A DNA stretch of 64,000 nucleotides from Poa pratensis (GCA_947311845.1 CAMZMU010000049.1:10372683-10436682); one strand, 5' to 3'; positions 1 to 12,804 are shown, counted from the stretch's first letter. Numbers and translations: made by a program. The notes: generated from the letters alone by a model not told the origin.

Positions 1-666
1 GCCCAGGCCCCTTCTCCGCCCCCACCGAATCCGCTCCGCTCACCACCAAGGCTACGGAAGGCTCCCCTTCCGTCCCCTCTCCACTGGGCAGGCGTGCAGT
101 GCGCACGGCGATCCACCCTGGCTGCCGATCTCCCTGCTGCTGGTATGGAAGCCCTGACTAACGCAGCTCGCTCGGATTGCCGAGTGCCAGGTTGCTAATT
201 TGTTTCCCGGATATCGCATTCGCCCCGTTGATCCATCGGGGGTTTGATTTGGTTGTTCTAGTGGCAGCTCGTTTTCCCCCAAAAAATTGGGGACTGAACT
301 GATCCAACGATTAGTAAGAGATTCTACGATTCTGTTGAATTAGGTAGTTATGTACCCTCGTAATTTGGCCGCATGGTAGTAGAGCTTGGATGGTTTCGTC
401 ACGAGTTCTGGGGAAATTGATAACTGAAGCGTGTACTTAATTAAATCTCCAGTCCTTATCTTTTCTGACTTATTCCTGGATTTTAATAGTGCAGAAATGC
501 TTTCTGTTCGTAGTACGAAAATAAATTCAACCAGTTACAAAACGACATGAGTTACATTCACATCACATAGTATATACTCATTTCTCTGCCATCGTAGATA
601 GGAATGTTCAGTGATGACTCTCCTGTTGTCCTGTTTAATTCTCCATAGATGACCGCGTCGTTTACT
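1..666 (+). other. Leader region upstream of the SEC14-like gene (possible 5' UTR exon and intron)
   Basis: There is no convincing coding sequence here. The first 140 bases are C-rich and look like a grass 5' UTR, with a possible splice donor (CTG|GTATGG) near position 143. The SEC14 start codon at 1857 lies two bases after a good acceptor (TTTGTAG|GA), which suggests a roughly 1.7-kb 5' UTR intron spanning this stretch and the transposon at 676-1643. This is inference; a full-length transcript would settle it. Confidence 0.35.
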
Positions 667-675
667 TTTGTAATA

Positions 676-1643
676 GGACAGGACTAGGCGTCCCCCGGGG
701 GATCTTTCCGTCCGATCCCCCGGGTCGCCAGCCCGACACGTGTCCACTAATATAGGCTAATCCTGCTTTTGCTACAAAACTCCCGATTTTTGCTGCAAAT
801 CATCCCGCTTTTGCTGCATTGTAGCAAAAAACGGTTCGTACACAAAACATGAAGGGAAAAATTCTGGCCTCGCCGGAGACCTCACCGGAGACCTCGCCGG
901 AGACGTGGTAGCAAAAAGTTTATGCTATTGTAGCAACAGAAAAGTTCTATTGTAGCAAAATCAACTTCACCGGAGACTCTTGCCGGAGACATCGCCGGAG
1001 ACCTCACCAGAGACCTCGCCGGAGACGTGGTAGCAAAAAGTTTATGCTATTGTAGCAACAGAAAAGTTCTATTGTAGCAAAATCAACTTCGCCGGAGACT
1101 CTCGCCGGAGACATCGCCGGAGACCTTCTCCGGCGGCGTGTGCATGCTGCAATGCTGCAATATAACAATTTTTTTGCTATTATTGTTATGTGTTTTGCTA
1201 CAATAGGATAAAGTTTTTGCTACGATGTTTCCGACGAGGTCTCTGTCGATGTCTCCGGCGAAACCGATTTTGCTACAATAGCACATTTTTTTTGCTACGG
1301 GATCTCCGGCGAGGTCTCCGGTGAGGTCCGGCGAGTCCGGTGAGGCCGCCGGCGAAATCGGTCTTTTCTCCGGCGAAATTGATTTTGCTACAATAGCACA
1401 TCTGTTTTGCTACGGGATCTCCGGTGAGCTCTCCGGTGAGGTCCGGCGAGTCCGGTGAGGTCGCCGGCGAAATCGGTCTTTTCTAATCTATTTTCTGGAC
1501 GAACCGTTTTTTGCTACATAGGAGCAAAAGCGGGCAATTATTTGCTACACGGTAGCAAAAGCGGGATTTGAACAGAAAAAGGGGACACGGGTGACCCGGG
1601 TGATCTTTCCCAAAGATCCCCCGGATGATTACTATACTTTTCC
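676..1643. mobile_element. Non-autonomous Mutator-like element (968 bp) with 9-bp target duplication
   Basis: A 9-bp direct repeat TTTGTAATA flanks the element at 667-675 and 1644-1652, the duplication size of Mutator-like elements. The ends form an imperfect inverted repeat of about 75 bp: both start GGA, then share CCGGGGGATCTTT and, further in, CGTGTCC and GCTTTTGCTAC. The interior has no transposase. It is built from many copies of the words GTAGCAAAA and CGCCGGAGAC on both strands, and includes a near-perfect duplication of about 70 bp (about 897-965 and 1018-1087). It lies in the presumed 5' UTR intron of the SEC14-like gene. Confidence 0.75.
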
Positions 1644-1856
1644 TTTGTAATACCGCAGGGTGTCATAACTTTACTGGCCGTAACCTTATGCACATGTCTT
1701 GACTGTAAGATCCATTTCCTGCTTGTTAGTTCGTTTCAAAAAAAAAAATTTCCTGCTTGTTAGAGACACATGATTTGTAATTGTTCATTGAGCTGGTGGT
1801 AGTGGTACATGCGAATAGCAGGGCTTGTGATCTGATTCTGCTCATGCTTTGTAGGA

Positions 1857-4800
1857 ATGGCTAATTTTGCCAAGAACTTCCAGTCTTCAAGCAAGCCAGA
1901 GGGTGAAAAGAAATACCAGGGCACGTTGGTTGCGTCTCCAGCAAAAGCCATTTCACCCAAGACCATAAAGAGTATCGTGCCAAAACAGTTGATCTTGAAC
2001 CGGGAGTCGACAAGTCAGGTGGCATCGTTTTTGGTAAAGGTCATTGCTCTTGAAGTAGTGAGGAGGATTTCTAAAGCAAGATGTCCCTTTATATGGAATT
2101 CTATCCAAGCATTGCAAGTCCTTGGATATCCTCCATTTAGATGGATTCAACGATGGGCACCACTCAAATTCATCGTGCAAGGCATTCAGGTAATTCTTAT
2201 CTTAGCTCGTCAAGGCCTTGGATCTCTTCAAATTTCCAAGATGCACACCCCTTTTTTTGTTACAAAATTAGATGTGCTTTTGCAAATTGTGAGCTATCTG
2301 AATATTGTGTTAGTTCCTCTGTGTGCATGAAAATAAGTGAAAGAACAATTCTCTTGCTATTATTCATTTATGTAAAAGACCTCAATTTAGTCATCATAAA
2401 CTAGACCAGAGGGGGAAGGACCCTCTACTTAAGTGATTATAGCACTGCTATACTCAACCACTGGAACTACACTTGCAAGCTGCTACCATAACCTGCTTGA
2501 TAATTAGTGACAAAAATAAGTATACTTGTATTCGTACTCACCTTAGCCATCTGGTTAATCCATCTTATGGATTTGTATCCGTGACCAGCTGAATGCCCAT
2601 GTGTAGCTAAGGAAGTAAAAAGCCAATCTGGTGGAAACACGGAAAAACCCAATGATATCAAAACTGACCAAGGCTTGAGAAAAAGCCAGACATCTTGCAA
2701 ATAGAGAAACAGTGTAAATAATCATATGTGTTACATATTTAAAACTCCCAGAACAAGATGGTGGAGATTGTGTAGAGATGGTCCTACTTTTCAGCAAGTT
2801 ACTTTTGGTGAAGGGGAGGTGAAATAGCACACAGATCCTATCTTTATTGGATCAAAGATTATTTTATCCACCGAATTTTGGGTCCAACGCAGGGCTATAA
2901 CCATACTAGGCTCTGGCTCACTCAAGCTTCAGTGGAAATACATACTTATTGGCTTTAAGTTGGCATAGAGTTTCTTTTGGCATAGTTTTTGTTTGGTCCC
3001 TTACTCTGCAGTCTAAGCTTCTTAAAGTCTGTGCTGGACTAAGACTCAGGGAGAGATTAAGAAACTACAAAATAGCATGTTCGTAGTTTCTCTTTCCAAT
3101 ATACTTTAGCATTAACCCGAACAATATATATGCACTAAGTTACTGTACATCTTGTCAATCAATTCATGTGATGCTGTGCTTTTTTTTAACGAAATGTGAT
3201 GATGTGCTCATGTATGCTCAGTTGAACCTATATCTTGAGTTGTTTAGGTGTTTTTAAGCTAAACTTTGTTGAATTGCCCAGTTTAATACATTTTCTCTAT
3301 GAAATTTCAAATCCCTTGTATATTTGTGTGACAATAGTTCTTTGTTGAATCGCTATTATGACATACCTGTTTTATGTTATTTCTCAAATGGTATTTATTT
3401 TAATGATAATATGATTCTGCCTGTTTTGCTTCTGAGCACTGATGATTTTTCTTCAATGCAGAAATTATCCACGCCATTGCTGTTTCTATCTGTCACATCA
3501 ACATTAGGCGATCTGTCTTCTAAGCACGATGATGAACCTAGTAGGACAACAGTAGCTCCTGACCTTCCTGCTGAATCACATGAAACGGCATCAACTTCTG
3601 AAACAAGGTTGGTTAAGACTTCAGCAAGAAACACACTAGTGTATTTTCTGATTTTCATCAACTCATACCATGTTAGTTTTGAGCATATCTAATGGAAATA
3701 TCAGGAAAGTATGAAAAAACAAGTTGTTTTTAGTTTCTCTTTAGTCTTACTCCCATATATGGAGCTGGTAGTGGTGGGCCGTTTGCCATGCCATCACTCC
3801 CCCACCAGAAGTAACTTTCTGACAAGTGGGACCCACTCCATCTTATCTGCCTTCTTTTTTTGTGTTAATTTTTTTGTAATATGATTATCTCTATATGTCC
3901 TCCTTATTTGTAAGCTCTCTCTCTCTTTTTTTTTTGAAGTGTAAGCCAACTTGTATGACTTCGACTTTGATGCCACAAGATTGGATTTGTTTTGTTACTT
4001 GTGTTGCATTGCACATCCATTCAGCTAATATTTGATGATGTTGTTATTTCTGCTTGTTTTAGGGAGGACGCTGATAGTGATGGCACAAAGGATATTGTTG
4101 TTTCTGAGAATTGGCTGGTGCTACTTTTCAAGGAACTTGAAAAACAAGGCATCACTTTGCCTGAGAGGTGGCATTCTACTAGCCTATTTGAGATTCATAA
4201 TAAAAAATACATATTTTGCACTGTTAGTCCTTTAGTGTTACCATAATGGACTACAGCTGGGAGGGAGAGCAGTGATATTTCCCTGCAATTCTGAAAATTT
4301 TAACATGGTTATTTAATAAAGATGGAAACTTGCAAAGATATTGATTTTTTTGGTCATCTAACTTTGTTATTGTCTACATTATCTGCGGTCCGGTGTGTCT
4401 GAGCTGGTCCTAGGTACTGTTGGTGGGGTATTTGGAGGCAAAAATAAACAAAATACTAGTATTTTTTTAACACAATGTTTAAACCTTTTATTTTCTTTCT
4501 GTTCAATTCTGTTTTAGTTGGAGTTGTATGGATCTATATCAGAAGACTAGTTACATGTTGTTGTGCTGGCAAGCATGTTAAGGATCTTACTTACATGCAG
4601 CGAGATGCCATGTAGCTGATAATTTATCTGGTGTGTTTCAGGTTCAGTGAGGATGAACTACGCAGATTTCACATTGCCGCAAATGGTGACTTTTCAAGCT
4701 TGCTCTCTTCAGTTAAGAAGACAATCCGTTGGAGGGAAACTTTTCACATACTAACATTGCAAGAACTTGAGAAATGGTCCCATTTGGTCTTTTGGCATGG

Positions 4801-6483
4801 GTTTGACACTATGCTTCGGCCTTGTTTAGTAATCCGCCTTGGACTTGCATGCTCTAGTATAGCCCCTCGTGATAGGCCTCGTTTTGGACAAGCAGTAGGT
4901 AAATTCTCAACCTGTTTAATCTACCTATCAATTTATTCCTTAGACGATATATTTTCTTGCTCATGCTTCTTAACATGGGCAATGGATTTCTTGCTCACAC
5001 TTCTTTCTATGGATCTTTTTTATTCTATCATGCTGCCGTTAGTAGCACTTACTTAATTCGCAAAAAAGAGCACTTAATATGTCGGATAACATACTCCCTC
5101 CGTCCTGGTTCATAGGGCGTAGATGGCAATTCTCTGGGCCCTAGATATTCGCTGATTGGGGTAAAATCTTGCATGCATTGGTGGGGAGAGACAACCAACC
5201 TCTAATTAGCAGACTTGCCTAAGAGGTGGGGGGATTTTGGGACTGCATGATTTCCGAAGTGTGCCCTTTGAACCGGGATGGAGGGAGTAGCATCTTTTTC
5301 AGCAGTTATTTTTTCAAGATCTTCTTATCATGGAGAAGTTAATTAGTTTTCTTGTTTACTTACCATTTCAGAAGCATTCTCCTTCCTCTTTTCAGCTTGT
5401 AGTGGCGGTCACTAATCACTACCATCTTCTTTTCAGTTTCTCAAATTGACCATGGGACTATACATTTGACCAATGAAGAAGATCCAAGAATTACTGTTTT
5501 GCTGGATTGCCATGGGATTTCTCCATTCAGATTTCCGATGCAAATGATGAGGTCATTTGTCACCATAGTTCAGGACAACTATCCAAATCGTCTTGGTGTA
5601 TTATTTGTTGTCCGTCTTCCTCCAGTTGTCAGAGTTATTGCACAGACTTTTATCCAAGTAAGATTACTATATCTTGCCCTAATTATGCAAATGCACACGA
5701 TTCATGTTTGAAGATGTGTGCAATTGTGACAAGTAGCATATTTGAATAACTGGCATCCTCTATTACTCTTTTTGTCTATCGACCATGTAATTTACAAACT
5801 TCCATCATCAGCTATGTCTGTCTTATGTAGATAATCATCGGGTCTTCCTGATCTTGTTTGGTTAGTGGGTCATGATTTGTTAAATGTTCATGACTGCTAA
5901 ATTTCCAAGTCGTACCAGCTGCGTATATGGTTTGGTGCCAAAATTTGCCTGTCGAACACTTGTATTGGGTTTGTGGCCACCCCCAGATTAATATTTTATC
6001 AAATTTGGGTACCCATTTTTTGATATATTCAGGCAAGGCTGGATGAAAGCCTGGATGAGCACCATATGCCCTGCTGGAAAGCAGCAGTTTGCGGTACTTA
6101 CTAGTTCCTCTTGAAATTCTGTGCAGCTCCTGAACCAATCCACAAAGCAGAAGCTGCGTTTTGAGGGAGAATCATACAAGAAGACATTAGCCGAGTTCTT
6201 GCAGGTCGTGCCAGCTTTCCTCGGTGGTAAATGCGACTGCTCACGATGCAAGAAGCCTCGCGATGGTTCACTAATCCAGGCAGGGGAAGGGAGCAGAAGC
6301 AAGAGCCATATCAGCACCGGCTCCGGATCACCAATCGCAGGCATGGACTTCGATGAGGAGGTGGAGCTTCCATCCCCTTACACCTGCGAGAACGCGTTAA
6401 GGGCTGCAATAATCGGCCTGCTGATGGTGTGGATCTTCATCGCGTTCCTCGCTGGGATGAACGACCCCCAGCCTGTTGCTTAG
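1857..6483 (+). CDS. SEC14-like (CRAL-TRIO domain) lipid-binding protein with C-terminal membrane anchor, six coding exons
   Basis: The predicted protein is 472 aa from exons 1857-2189, 3462-3607, 4063-4167, 4642-4898, 5437-5657 and 6127-6483. All junctions are GT-AG and phases agree. Residues 1-195 are a poorly conserved lysine- and serine-rich N-terminus. From about residue 196 comes a CRAL-TRIO-N-like stretch (FSEDELRRF, then KKTIRWRETF), followed by the lipid-binding fold (ITVLLDCHGISPF, LGVLFVVRLPPVVRVIAQTF) and its typical close KQKLRFEG. A hydrophobic segment, AAIIGLLMVWIFIAFLAGM, at about residues 447-465 suggests a tail anchor. CRAL-TRIO proteins bind or exchange phosphatidylinositol and other lipids at membranes; the exact ligand cannot be read here. 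The start was chosen because the ATG lies just after a strong acceptor and opens the frame; an upstream coding exon is not excluded. Intron 4 holds a Stowaway element. Confidence 0.85.
5094..5287. mobile_element. Stowaway-type MITE in intron 4 of the SEC14-like gene
   Basis: Terminal inverted repeats CTCCCTCCGTCCTGGTTCA and its near-complement ending GAACCGGGATGGAGGGAG are flanked by TA on both sides. This is the hallmark of Tc1/mariner-derived Stowaway elements. The 194-bp copy lies wholly between the donor at 4899 and the acceptor at 5436, so it does not touch coding sequence. Confidence 0.85.
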
Positions 6484-7007
6484 CCTTCTGAAACATGTGA
6501 CGGTTCACAGAACTGCCTATCGGTACCGTAGCATTAGTGTATGTTTGTTGCTAGGTGTTTTTTTCGCATGTCCTTCGTCAGGGGTTCCTCTGCAAGCCGG
6601 CGTATAGTGGTGCTGCTTCAGCTGCCAAGATTTATATGGTAAAGATGAATAAAGTTGGTGTGTGTTATGGTTCTCACCCAGTGTGATTTTTAGGCTCTCT
6701 TTGTACCAGACTACTGCTGCTGCTACTTCACCGTTATCGTTAGCTGTTGTTTCAAAATGTATATTTTGTAGTACTGATCGTGGCTGTGTCTCCGGTCCTA
6801 CAGATTGTTGTTGCTGTTCTTTTTTCCAGTTTGTTAATGCTGCTGATGGGTAACCATGCCTCGTGTTTTTGGTCACCATTTTTGCGGCTGCCATCTTGAT
6901 GTCGAGACGACAAACAGCAACTGAAGCGCGAACATCGCTCCTTGAACCCAAAACGAAGCAATGCACAGTATCTGCCCTCAGGATAGGGGGTTGTTTATGC
7001 TTGTTTG
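6484..7007 (+). other. 3' UTR and downstream flank of the SEC14-like gene
   Basis: AT- and GT-rich sequence follows the stop codon. ATGAATAAAG near 6645 could serve as a near-upstream polyadenylation element. The short reading frames on either strand look like chance. No repeat or RNA gene is apparent. Confidence 0.4.
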
Positions 7008-7440
7008 GTTCAAAGGAATTCTATAGGGGTTTTGAAAGATTTTAGTTTATTTTTGTTTGTAGGATTCGGAATCATAGGATTTTTTGTCCATTTTGTATTT
7101 TTTTCAGAGTCAACCTAAGAAAAATTCCCTTTGTTTCAACAGTCCTTTGGGCCTCTTTGATTTACAGGATTCTCAAAACACAGGAACGGGAAATTCATAG
7201 ATTGTAGTGGCATGTCCTATGGATCCTATATAATTAGAAAACTATAGGAATTTGGATTAAATATTTGTTTGAATACAGGAAACATAAAATGAATTTTCCT
7301 CCAAACGAGAATGCAAGTGAAGCCTTAGAATAGTTTCTAAGAGTTTCAATCCTATAGATCAAACAACCAACATGGGAATATTTTGCAAGGAATCAAATCC
7401 TCCACGAATCTTTTGAATTTCCTTCAAATCAAAGGAGCCC
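7008..7440. mobile_element. Two adjacent small TIR elements (MITE-like)
   Basis: The better copy runs 7149-7440: it opens GGGCCTCTTTGATTT and closes with the complement of GGGCTCCTTTGATTT, with possible 3-bp TTT/TTA flanks. A related pair, TTTGGTTCAAAGGAATTC near 7012 and an approximate complement near 7120-7138, suggests a second, older copy at about 7008-7140. Both have AT-rich interiors without coding potential. Superfamily is unclear, possibly Harbinger-derived. Confidence 0.5.
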
Positions 7441-7660
7441 TTAGAATAATTGTTGTGTTTTAGGCAATGAGCCTAATGATAAATATTACATATTCACGTG
7501 TTTTTAATTCCTACGAGATTCAAACAAGTCATGACATCCTGAGAACTAAGAGGACCGTCATGGTTCATCGGGTAAGTAACAATTATTTCGACATTTTCAT
7601 AACTCATGTATCGTAAACATAATTTTGTAGCTAATTTTGTCACGATTGTGACATCTACAA

Positions 7661-7738
7661 CCTTTGTTCCGTATTATAAGCCGTTTTGCCTAGCTAATTT
7701 AGTTTGCCAAAACGGCTTATAATACGGAACAGAGGGAG
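7661..7738. mobile_element. Very short palindromic Stowaway-type MITE (78 bp)
   Basis: The two halves are near-perfect inverted complements (GTTCCGTATTATAAGCCGTTTTG against CAAAACGGCTTATAATACGGAAC, here shortened in thought to their shared core TATAAGCCGTTTTG), ending GAGGGAG before TA. The left end has decayed (CTTTGTTCC in place of CTCCGTTCC). An RNA from it would fold into one long hairpin. Confidence 0.7.
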
Positions 7739-7740
7739 TA

Positions 7741-8680
7741 TTTTGCCAGTCATACTTTTTAGGAAGCAATAATATATAAATGTAGTTATAGCAAGATTAT
7801 GCATGAATCAAATATTCACCTAGTCATAGTCCCATAGCCTCATAGGAACCCCGGTGTTTTTGTAGCTAGTGTTTGTTCCCTCCTTTTCTCACAGAAAGGA
7901 ACATATGCATAGGTCGCTTTGTGTTTAGTTAATCATTTATAACAAAAATGCAATAGGATTACGTTTCTTTCTAGTTGTCCCGTTTTACCGATTTATGTAA
8001 TGAATTATAGTTTATCTCACGTCGTGGTGCACCACTAAGAATGATCCACGTCCATGGCGGATTGCTAGGGTATGCCCTCTACCTCACTTGGATCACAATT
8101 TTTATGATTTCAGTTTTATTTATTTATTGGTAGTTTTTCTTGCTTATGGTTCAAGGGGTTTTTGGTGTTAGCTTACATACATATTGGAAGGTATTGCTTG
8201 GGGGATTAATTATCTCCTTTAGTTCGAGGAAAAACTACAAACGTTATTGGTTTACTCCTGCTATTGCTCACCTCATCACTCCTCTCTATCTCGCTCATCT
8301 CACCGCTCTGCTACATATCTATCACACACCATCTAAGCGGTTAGAGAAATCGACACACTGAGAGTACCACAAAACCGTGGTTTCCCCCCTTTGGTAAGGG
8401 ATATATTTGGGCGATGGTGTCACGACAATAGGACGATAGAGGGGTGGATGTGGTGGTGCCGCTTTAAAGTGGTGGATGAGGTGACCGAAACTCGCGAGAA
8501 GAGAGTATAGGCGAGGGGAGAACCACGGGTGCAACGCAGGAAGAGTACATCATATTTTAGACGTAACGATGTGCGACGCGGGAAGAGTACATCATATTTT
8601 AGACGCTACGTTAAGATCCTTGTGTTACTTTTTTCGAATGAGGCTGCAAGTATAGTGTTTTCTTAACTGTAGTATAGTTT
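7741..8680. other. Intergenic stretch with short direct repeats
   Basis: No gene is supported. Two direct repeats stand out: a 29-bp unit containing GAAGAGTACATCATATTTTA at 8535-8563 and 8577-8605, and TTTTCTTAACTGTAGT at about 8659 and 8689. The rest is AT-rich with small frames on both strands that look like noise. Confidence 0.5.
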
Positions 8681-8819
8681 TTGAACTGTTTTCTTAACTG
8701 TAGTTTAGTGTTCTTGATGATGGTTTACTTACCCGCTGACCGACGATATGACAAGGCAGAGGAGCAGGACACTGTTTTGCGAGACGGTACTGTACACAGT
8801 ACTCCAGTAGTGGTAGTAC

Positions 8820-9098
8820 TCCTAACCCTAGTACAGCGGCACAGTGTAGCGGTCCTCTCCAGACTCCACCTACACAAACCCCTCCCCTCTCCGTCCGACC
8901 GCCTCCCCGGACGCCGACGCCGACGCCTTCCCCCCTCGTGCCCTCGCCGCCGACGGGGACGCTCCTTCCCCTACCGCCCTCCCGCTGCCGCCCCATCGCC
9001 CCGAGCTGCCAGATCGGCCCGTCCTCCTCCCGGGCCTCGGCAGATCTGCACGGCCGGCAGCCGACCCCACCCGACCGACGGCCCTCCCCTAGCTAGCC
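8820..9098 (+). promoter_or_regulatory. GC-rich 5' UTR / core promoter region of the zinc-knuckle gene
   Basis: The sequence changes from AT-rich to strongly C-rich around 8820 and contains CCCTCCCCTCTCC-type pyrimidine blocks ending at CTAGCTAGCCATGG, a favourable start context. Such pyrimidine-rich leaders are common for grass RNA-processing genes. No clear TATA box is visible. The long open frames here on both strands are composition artefacts. Confidence 0.5.
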
Positions 9099-12000
9099 AT
9101 GGTGAGTTCCTTGGTCTCTACACCGTCTCATTCATTCCCGCCCGATCCGGGCGGCCACCTAGTGTGACTGGCTAGGCCAATGGACTTTCCCTGTCGGACC
9201 TCGCTAGGCTGTTCGCTTGTAGATTGGACGAGCTGGTTGGATTTTAGACCGCGAATCTTTCTCTAGACGCTAGGTTTTTCTTGATCATCGCATTGCTTGC
9301 TGCTGCCAGTCGCATTTAAGGTACACATATCCCATGTTTCCAGCTTACATCTTGTTTCGGGGTAGCAGAATCATGTGGAAACTAGGTTGTATGTCATGTT
9401 TGAAATTTGTATAGCCGTTTCCCGCAGTGTTATGCTTTTTTTTTGGGAAAATGGCGAATCCCTATACCGACATGTATCGTGTTGGACACACCTGTTTGTG
9501 TCCATGCCCGTGCAACCTAGATGTTACTTGTTTCTGTTGTAGAGCTTGCAGAGTGGGGAGATCTAGTTAACATTACCAGATGTGCCTTAAGTTTTTCCCT
9601 GGAGCCGGTTTGGAGTCTGACCGTTTGGTGTTTATTTTGGAATGCATTGTGCTAGGATCAAGTTATGATGAGTCCATCAACAAGCGACATTAGCGGCGGT
9701 GGCAAGAGTGCAAGGAGCAAGAGCAGAAGCAGGAGCAAGAGCAGAAGCAGAAGCAGGAGCAGGAGCAAGAGCAATAGTAGGAGCAGGAGCAAGAGCAGGA
9801 GTAGGAGTAGGAGTAGAAGCAGGAGTAGAAGTCGCAGCCGGAGCAGAAGCCGAAGCCCTCGGCGAGATAGACTGCGCAGTGAGCGTGCACCTCGCCGCAG
9901 CCGTAGCCCACCTCGTCGTGGCCGCAGTCCTCCTCGTCGTGGTGAACGTCGTGGCTACAGGTATGCACAAGCTGATGTATTTTTCTTAGAAGCTTTCTTA
10001 AATGATGTTAGACTAACTTAGCTTTACATTGAGTGCTTATGTTACCTGAAATGATTCACTAGAATATCATCAACACCATCACGTGCACACATAAAATTGT
10101 ATTTGGCTGTCCAGTAGTGTACTGTTTTCCCTTTGACACCACATTATGGTTATCGACATATCAAAGCTACAAGTGTTGTGGAAAATAGAAGGCTGAATCA
10201 ACATTAAATTTTTCTGCTGGAAGTTTCTCTATATGTGTGAAATTAGGTGTTGTGCTCGTACAATTTATTTGAGTGACTTTTTTTTTGGTTAACTAGTGTT
10301 GGAGAAATATGTTGGCATGTTAATAGGTTTGGGTCTAAGCATGGTACTACCCGATAGCTTTGCCTTAAATAAACCACACAGGGAAATGCATATTGGCTGC
10401 ACGATTTATTTATGGCAAAGCCAATGCTATTGGGATATGGTAAACAATAGGTGTCCCTAGAGATACATGACTAGCACCGTTACCTTCAAGAGCGCTACAT
10501 GGGCTAGCTGTACCATCAAAACCAGCCCAAGGGCCGAATTTGTGTCGGGAATGAAGCTCTCTGGGCAGTCAAATGTTACGGCAGAATATTATGTGAACTT
10601 TACTTGCTGCCACTGCTGCCACTTATCTCTTCCTCTCTTACCACTTATCTCTGCCTCTGCGGCCACTACCACTTACCTCGTGGGTACCTTTCCTCTCTTC
10701 CCTATTGTCTATATCTCCCATCTTGAGGTGGCAGGTCGTCCGCCCAGCCAATGCTAGTTGACCACTAGTCTCCACTGGTCAACCTCTAATCGGCAAGTCA
10801 GAGGCCTCTGGTCATAAGCCTGACAGTTAACTGATGGTAGTCAACGGCTTGACAGCAAGGGGCATTTCAAACTGGATGCTTCCTAAAAAGGATGTGTCAC
10901 GTCAATCAAGTCTCTACCAACAATGCTACAATCAAGGCGTTCCTGAACACACACATGGGAAGTCATTAACTGCATATCAACGGTTCTTGCAATGGACTAT
11001 ATTTGCTAGGTATGGCAGGATTTGAATAGGTGGGACTACGTAAAGTTGGGTAACTTACTAACTTGTAACTTGTAAGCAAGCAATTGAAATTAATGGCAAC
11101 CTTTTTTTTCTACATTATTGCTCTGGTACCAATATGAGAAACAAGTGAAACTTGGCATCAGGAAGTATGAATTGAATGTGATGTTTCCATGTTCCTGTCT
11201 TGTGACAACTATCACATATATTCACATGAGCAAAAGTACTTCAGAAGCCTTACTCTTTCAAAAGCATGCATAATTGTGCGGATTCCCCACAAGCCTTTGA
11301 TTAAAGAAATCCCATGTTTAACTTTAATGATTTTCCAGGGATCTTATATGCAAGAACTGCAGGAGACCTGGCCACTTTGCTAGGGATTGTCCATCTGCTT
11401 CAACCTGCAATAACTGTAATCTGCCAGGGTAAAGTGAACCTTCAGCACTTAATGTACATTTTCTTTTTGTGAGGATCAGCATGCGATTCTCGACTATTGC
11501 TTGTCCTTTTGGTTGCACCACATGTTATTTTTGTCAGAAAAGTATTATAAAGTTGGACCATAACTCTCGTTTGAACATATCTTTTGGCAGGCACTTTGCA
11601 GCAGAATGCACTTCTAAAACTGTTTGCTGGAACTGCAAGAAGTCTGGACACATTGCTACTGAATGCAAGAACGAGGCCTTATGCCACACTTGCAGCAAGA
11701 CAGGGCATATGGCACGTGACTGCCCTTCCTCAGGGTCTAACGCCAAGCTATGCAACAACTGTTTCAAGCCAGGCCACATTGCTGTCGACTGCACCAATGA
11801 GCGCGCCTGCAACAACTGCCGCCAGCCAGGCCACATAGCCCGGGAGTGCAACAACGACCCTGTCTGCAACCTCTGCAACGTCTCGGGGCATCTCGCCCGC
11901 AGCTGTCCAAAGACGTCGACCCTGGCCTCCGAGATCCACGGTGGCCCTTTCCGCGACATCTCATGCCACATGTGCGGCCAGCCAGGGCACATCAGCCGCA

Positions 12001-12104
12001 ACTGCATGGCGACCGTCATCTGCGACACCTGCGGCGGGAGGGGCCACATGGCGTACGAGTGCCCGTCCGCCAGGGTGTTTGACCGCGGTGTCCGCCGGTT
12101 CTGA
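9099..12104 (+). CDS. SR-rich protein with nine CCHC zinc knuckles (CNBP-like nucleic-acid-binding protein)
   Basis: The predicted 303-aa protein comes from exons 9099-9101 (the ATG alone), 9656-9960, 11339-11428 and 11591-12104, with GT-AG introns and matching phases. Exon 2 encodes an arginine/serine dipeptide domain (about residues 15-85) written in near-perfect AGC/AGA/AGG repeats, then SPPRRGRSPPRRG. Nine CX2CX4HX4C knuckles follow, from CKNCRRPGHFARDC to CDTCGGRGHMAYEC; the second is split by intron 3. Zinc knuckles of this type bind single-stranded RNA or DNA, and RS domains usually direct proteins to the splicing compartment, so a role in RNA processing or RNA binding is inferred. The start was chosen because ATG|GTGAGT is an excellent donor and the next exon (GATCAAGTTATGATG) is in frame; translation could instead begin at the ATG at 9665. 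The C-rich region at 8820-9098 is the likely 5' UTR. Confidence 0.88.
9961..11338 (+). other. Large intron of the zinc-knuckle gene
   Basis: This is the 1,378-bp intron between the RS-domain exon and the first knuckle exon. It holds a CT-rich block at about 10590-10740 and a short T-run, but I found no paired terminal repeats or target duplications proving a transposon. The small frames at 10467-11025 have no recognisable product. Confidence 0.5.
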
Positions 12105-12804
12105 TAAACCGCTGCTCTGTCCGAGGCACGATGTGTCACCCTGGATTCGGATGGTTGTGTGGTGGTGGGGGCTGAATTTCCTTCCTGCTTAGATAGCTCG
12201 GTGAAACCTTTTTCGTGTGGTACATACTCTTTGCTCCCTGGAGGTTGTTGTGGAATGGTTTCTTGTAGCGCTATGTACTCTGCAGAAAATTCGTTTATAT
12301 CAACTGCTGTGGTTTAGACCAGATTATATGCCCTGTCACCTTCTCAAGAGTTCATCTGGACTCATTTTTGTTGAGATCTGCTGAATTGTTCTGCATAGGG
12401 TTGTTAGATGCACGTGGTGGGTGAAGGTTTATTTTGGGTTGTTCCAGGTATTTGACTATGCTTGCTTTGATTTTTTTCCCGTTGGTGTTTTCTCATATCA
12501 CGAGGCAAGAAAAGTTTGCTGCCGCTCCAGTAGGATGTCTTGAGACGGGGTAGAGAAGTCAGGTGAGATGATCATCGGATTGCCTGAGAAAGTGAGAAGG
12601 GGAAATGAATGTGAAACCTACGTGGTGGACACGCCTTTGTTTGGCCTATCATCTCATGATTGGACCCGGAGGGTTACGTTATCTAGCGTGGAAGCACCGA
12701 ATTATTTGCCTTATTCATGTCCATGTCGGGCATCATTGTCAAATTTGTAATCGTGGCTGCTATGATACAGTTCGCCTTCGCCATCAGCTGATCGGCACAG
12801 CATA

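Noticed and set aside
1083..1286. 67-codon ORF on the minus strand
   Set aside because: It lies in the repeat words of the Mutator-like element and has no protein-like features.
8681..9175. 164-codon ORF, proline- and arginine-rich
   Set aside because: It runs through the GC-rich leader of the zinc-knuckle gene and across its first splice donor; composition explains it.
9677..9989. Long frames rich in Ala, Gly, Cys or Ser opposite or offset to the RS domain
   Set aside because: They are shadows of the AGC/AGA repeat; only the RS frame joins the zinc-knuckle exons in phase.
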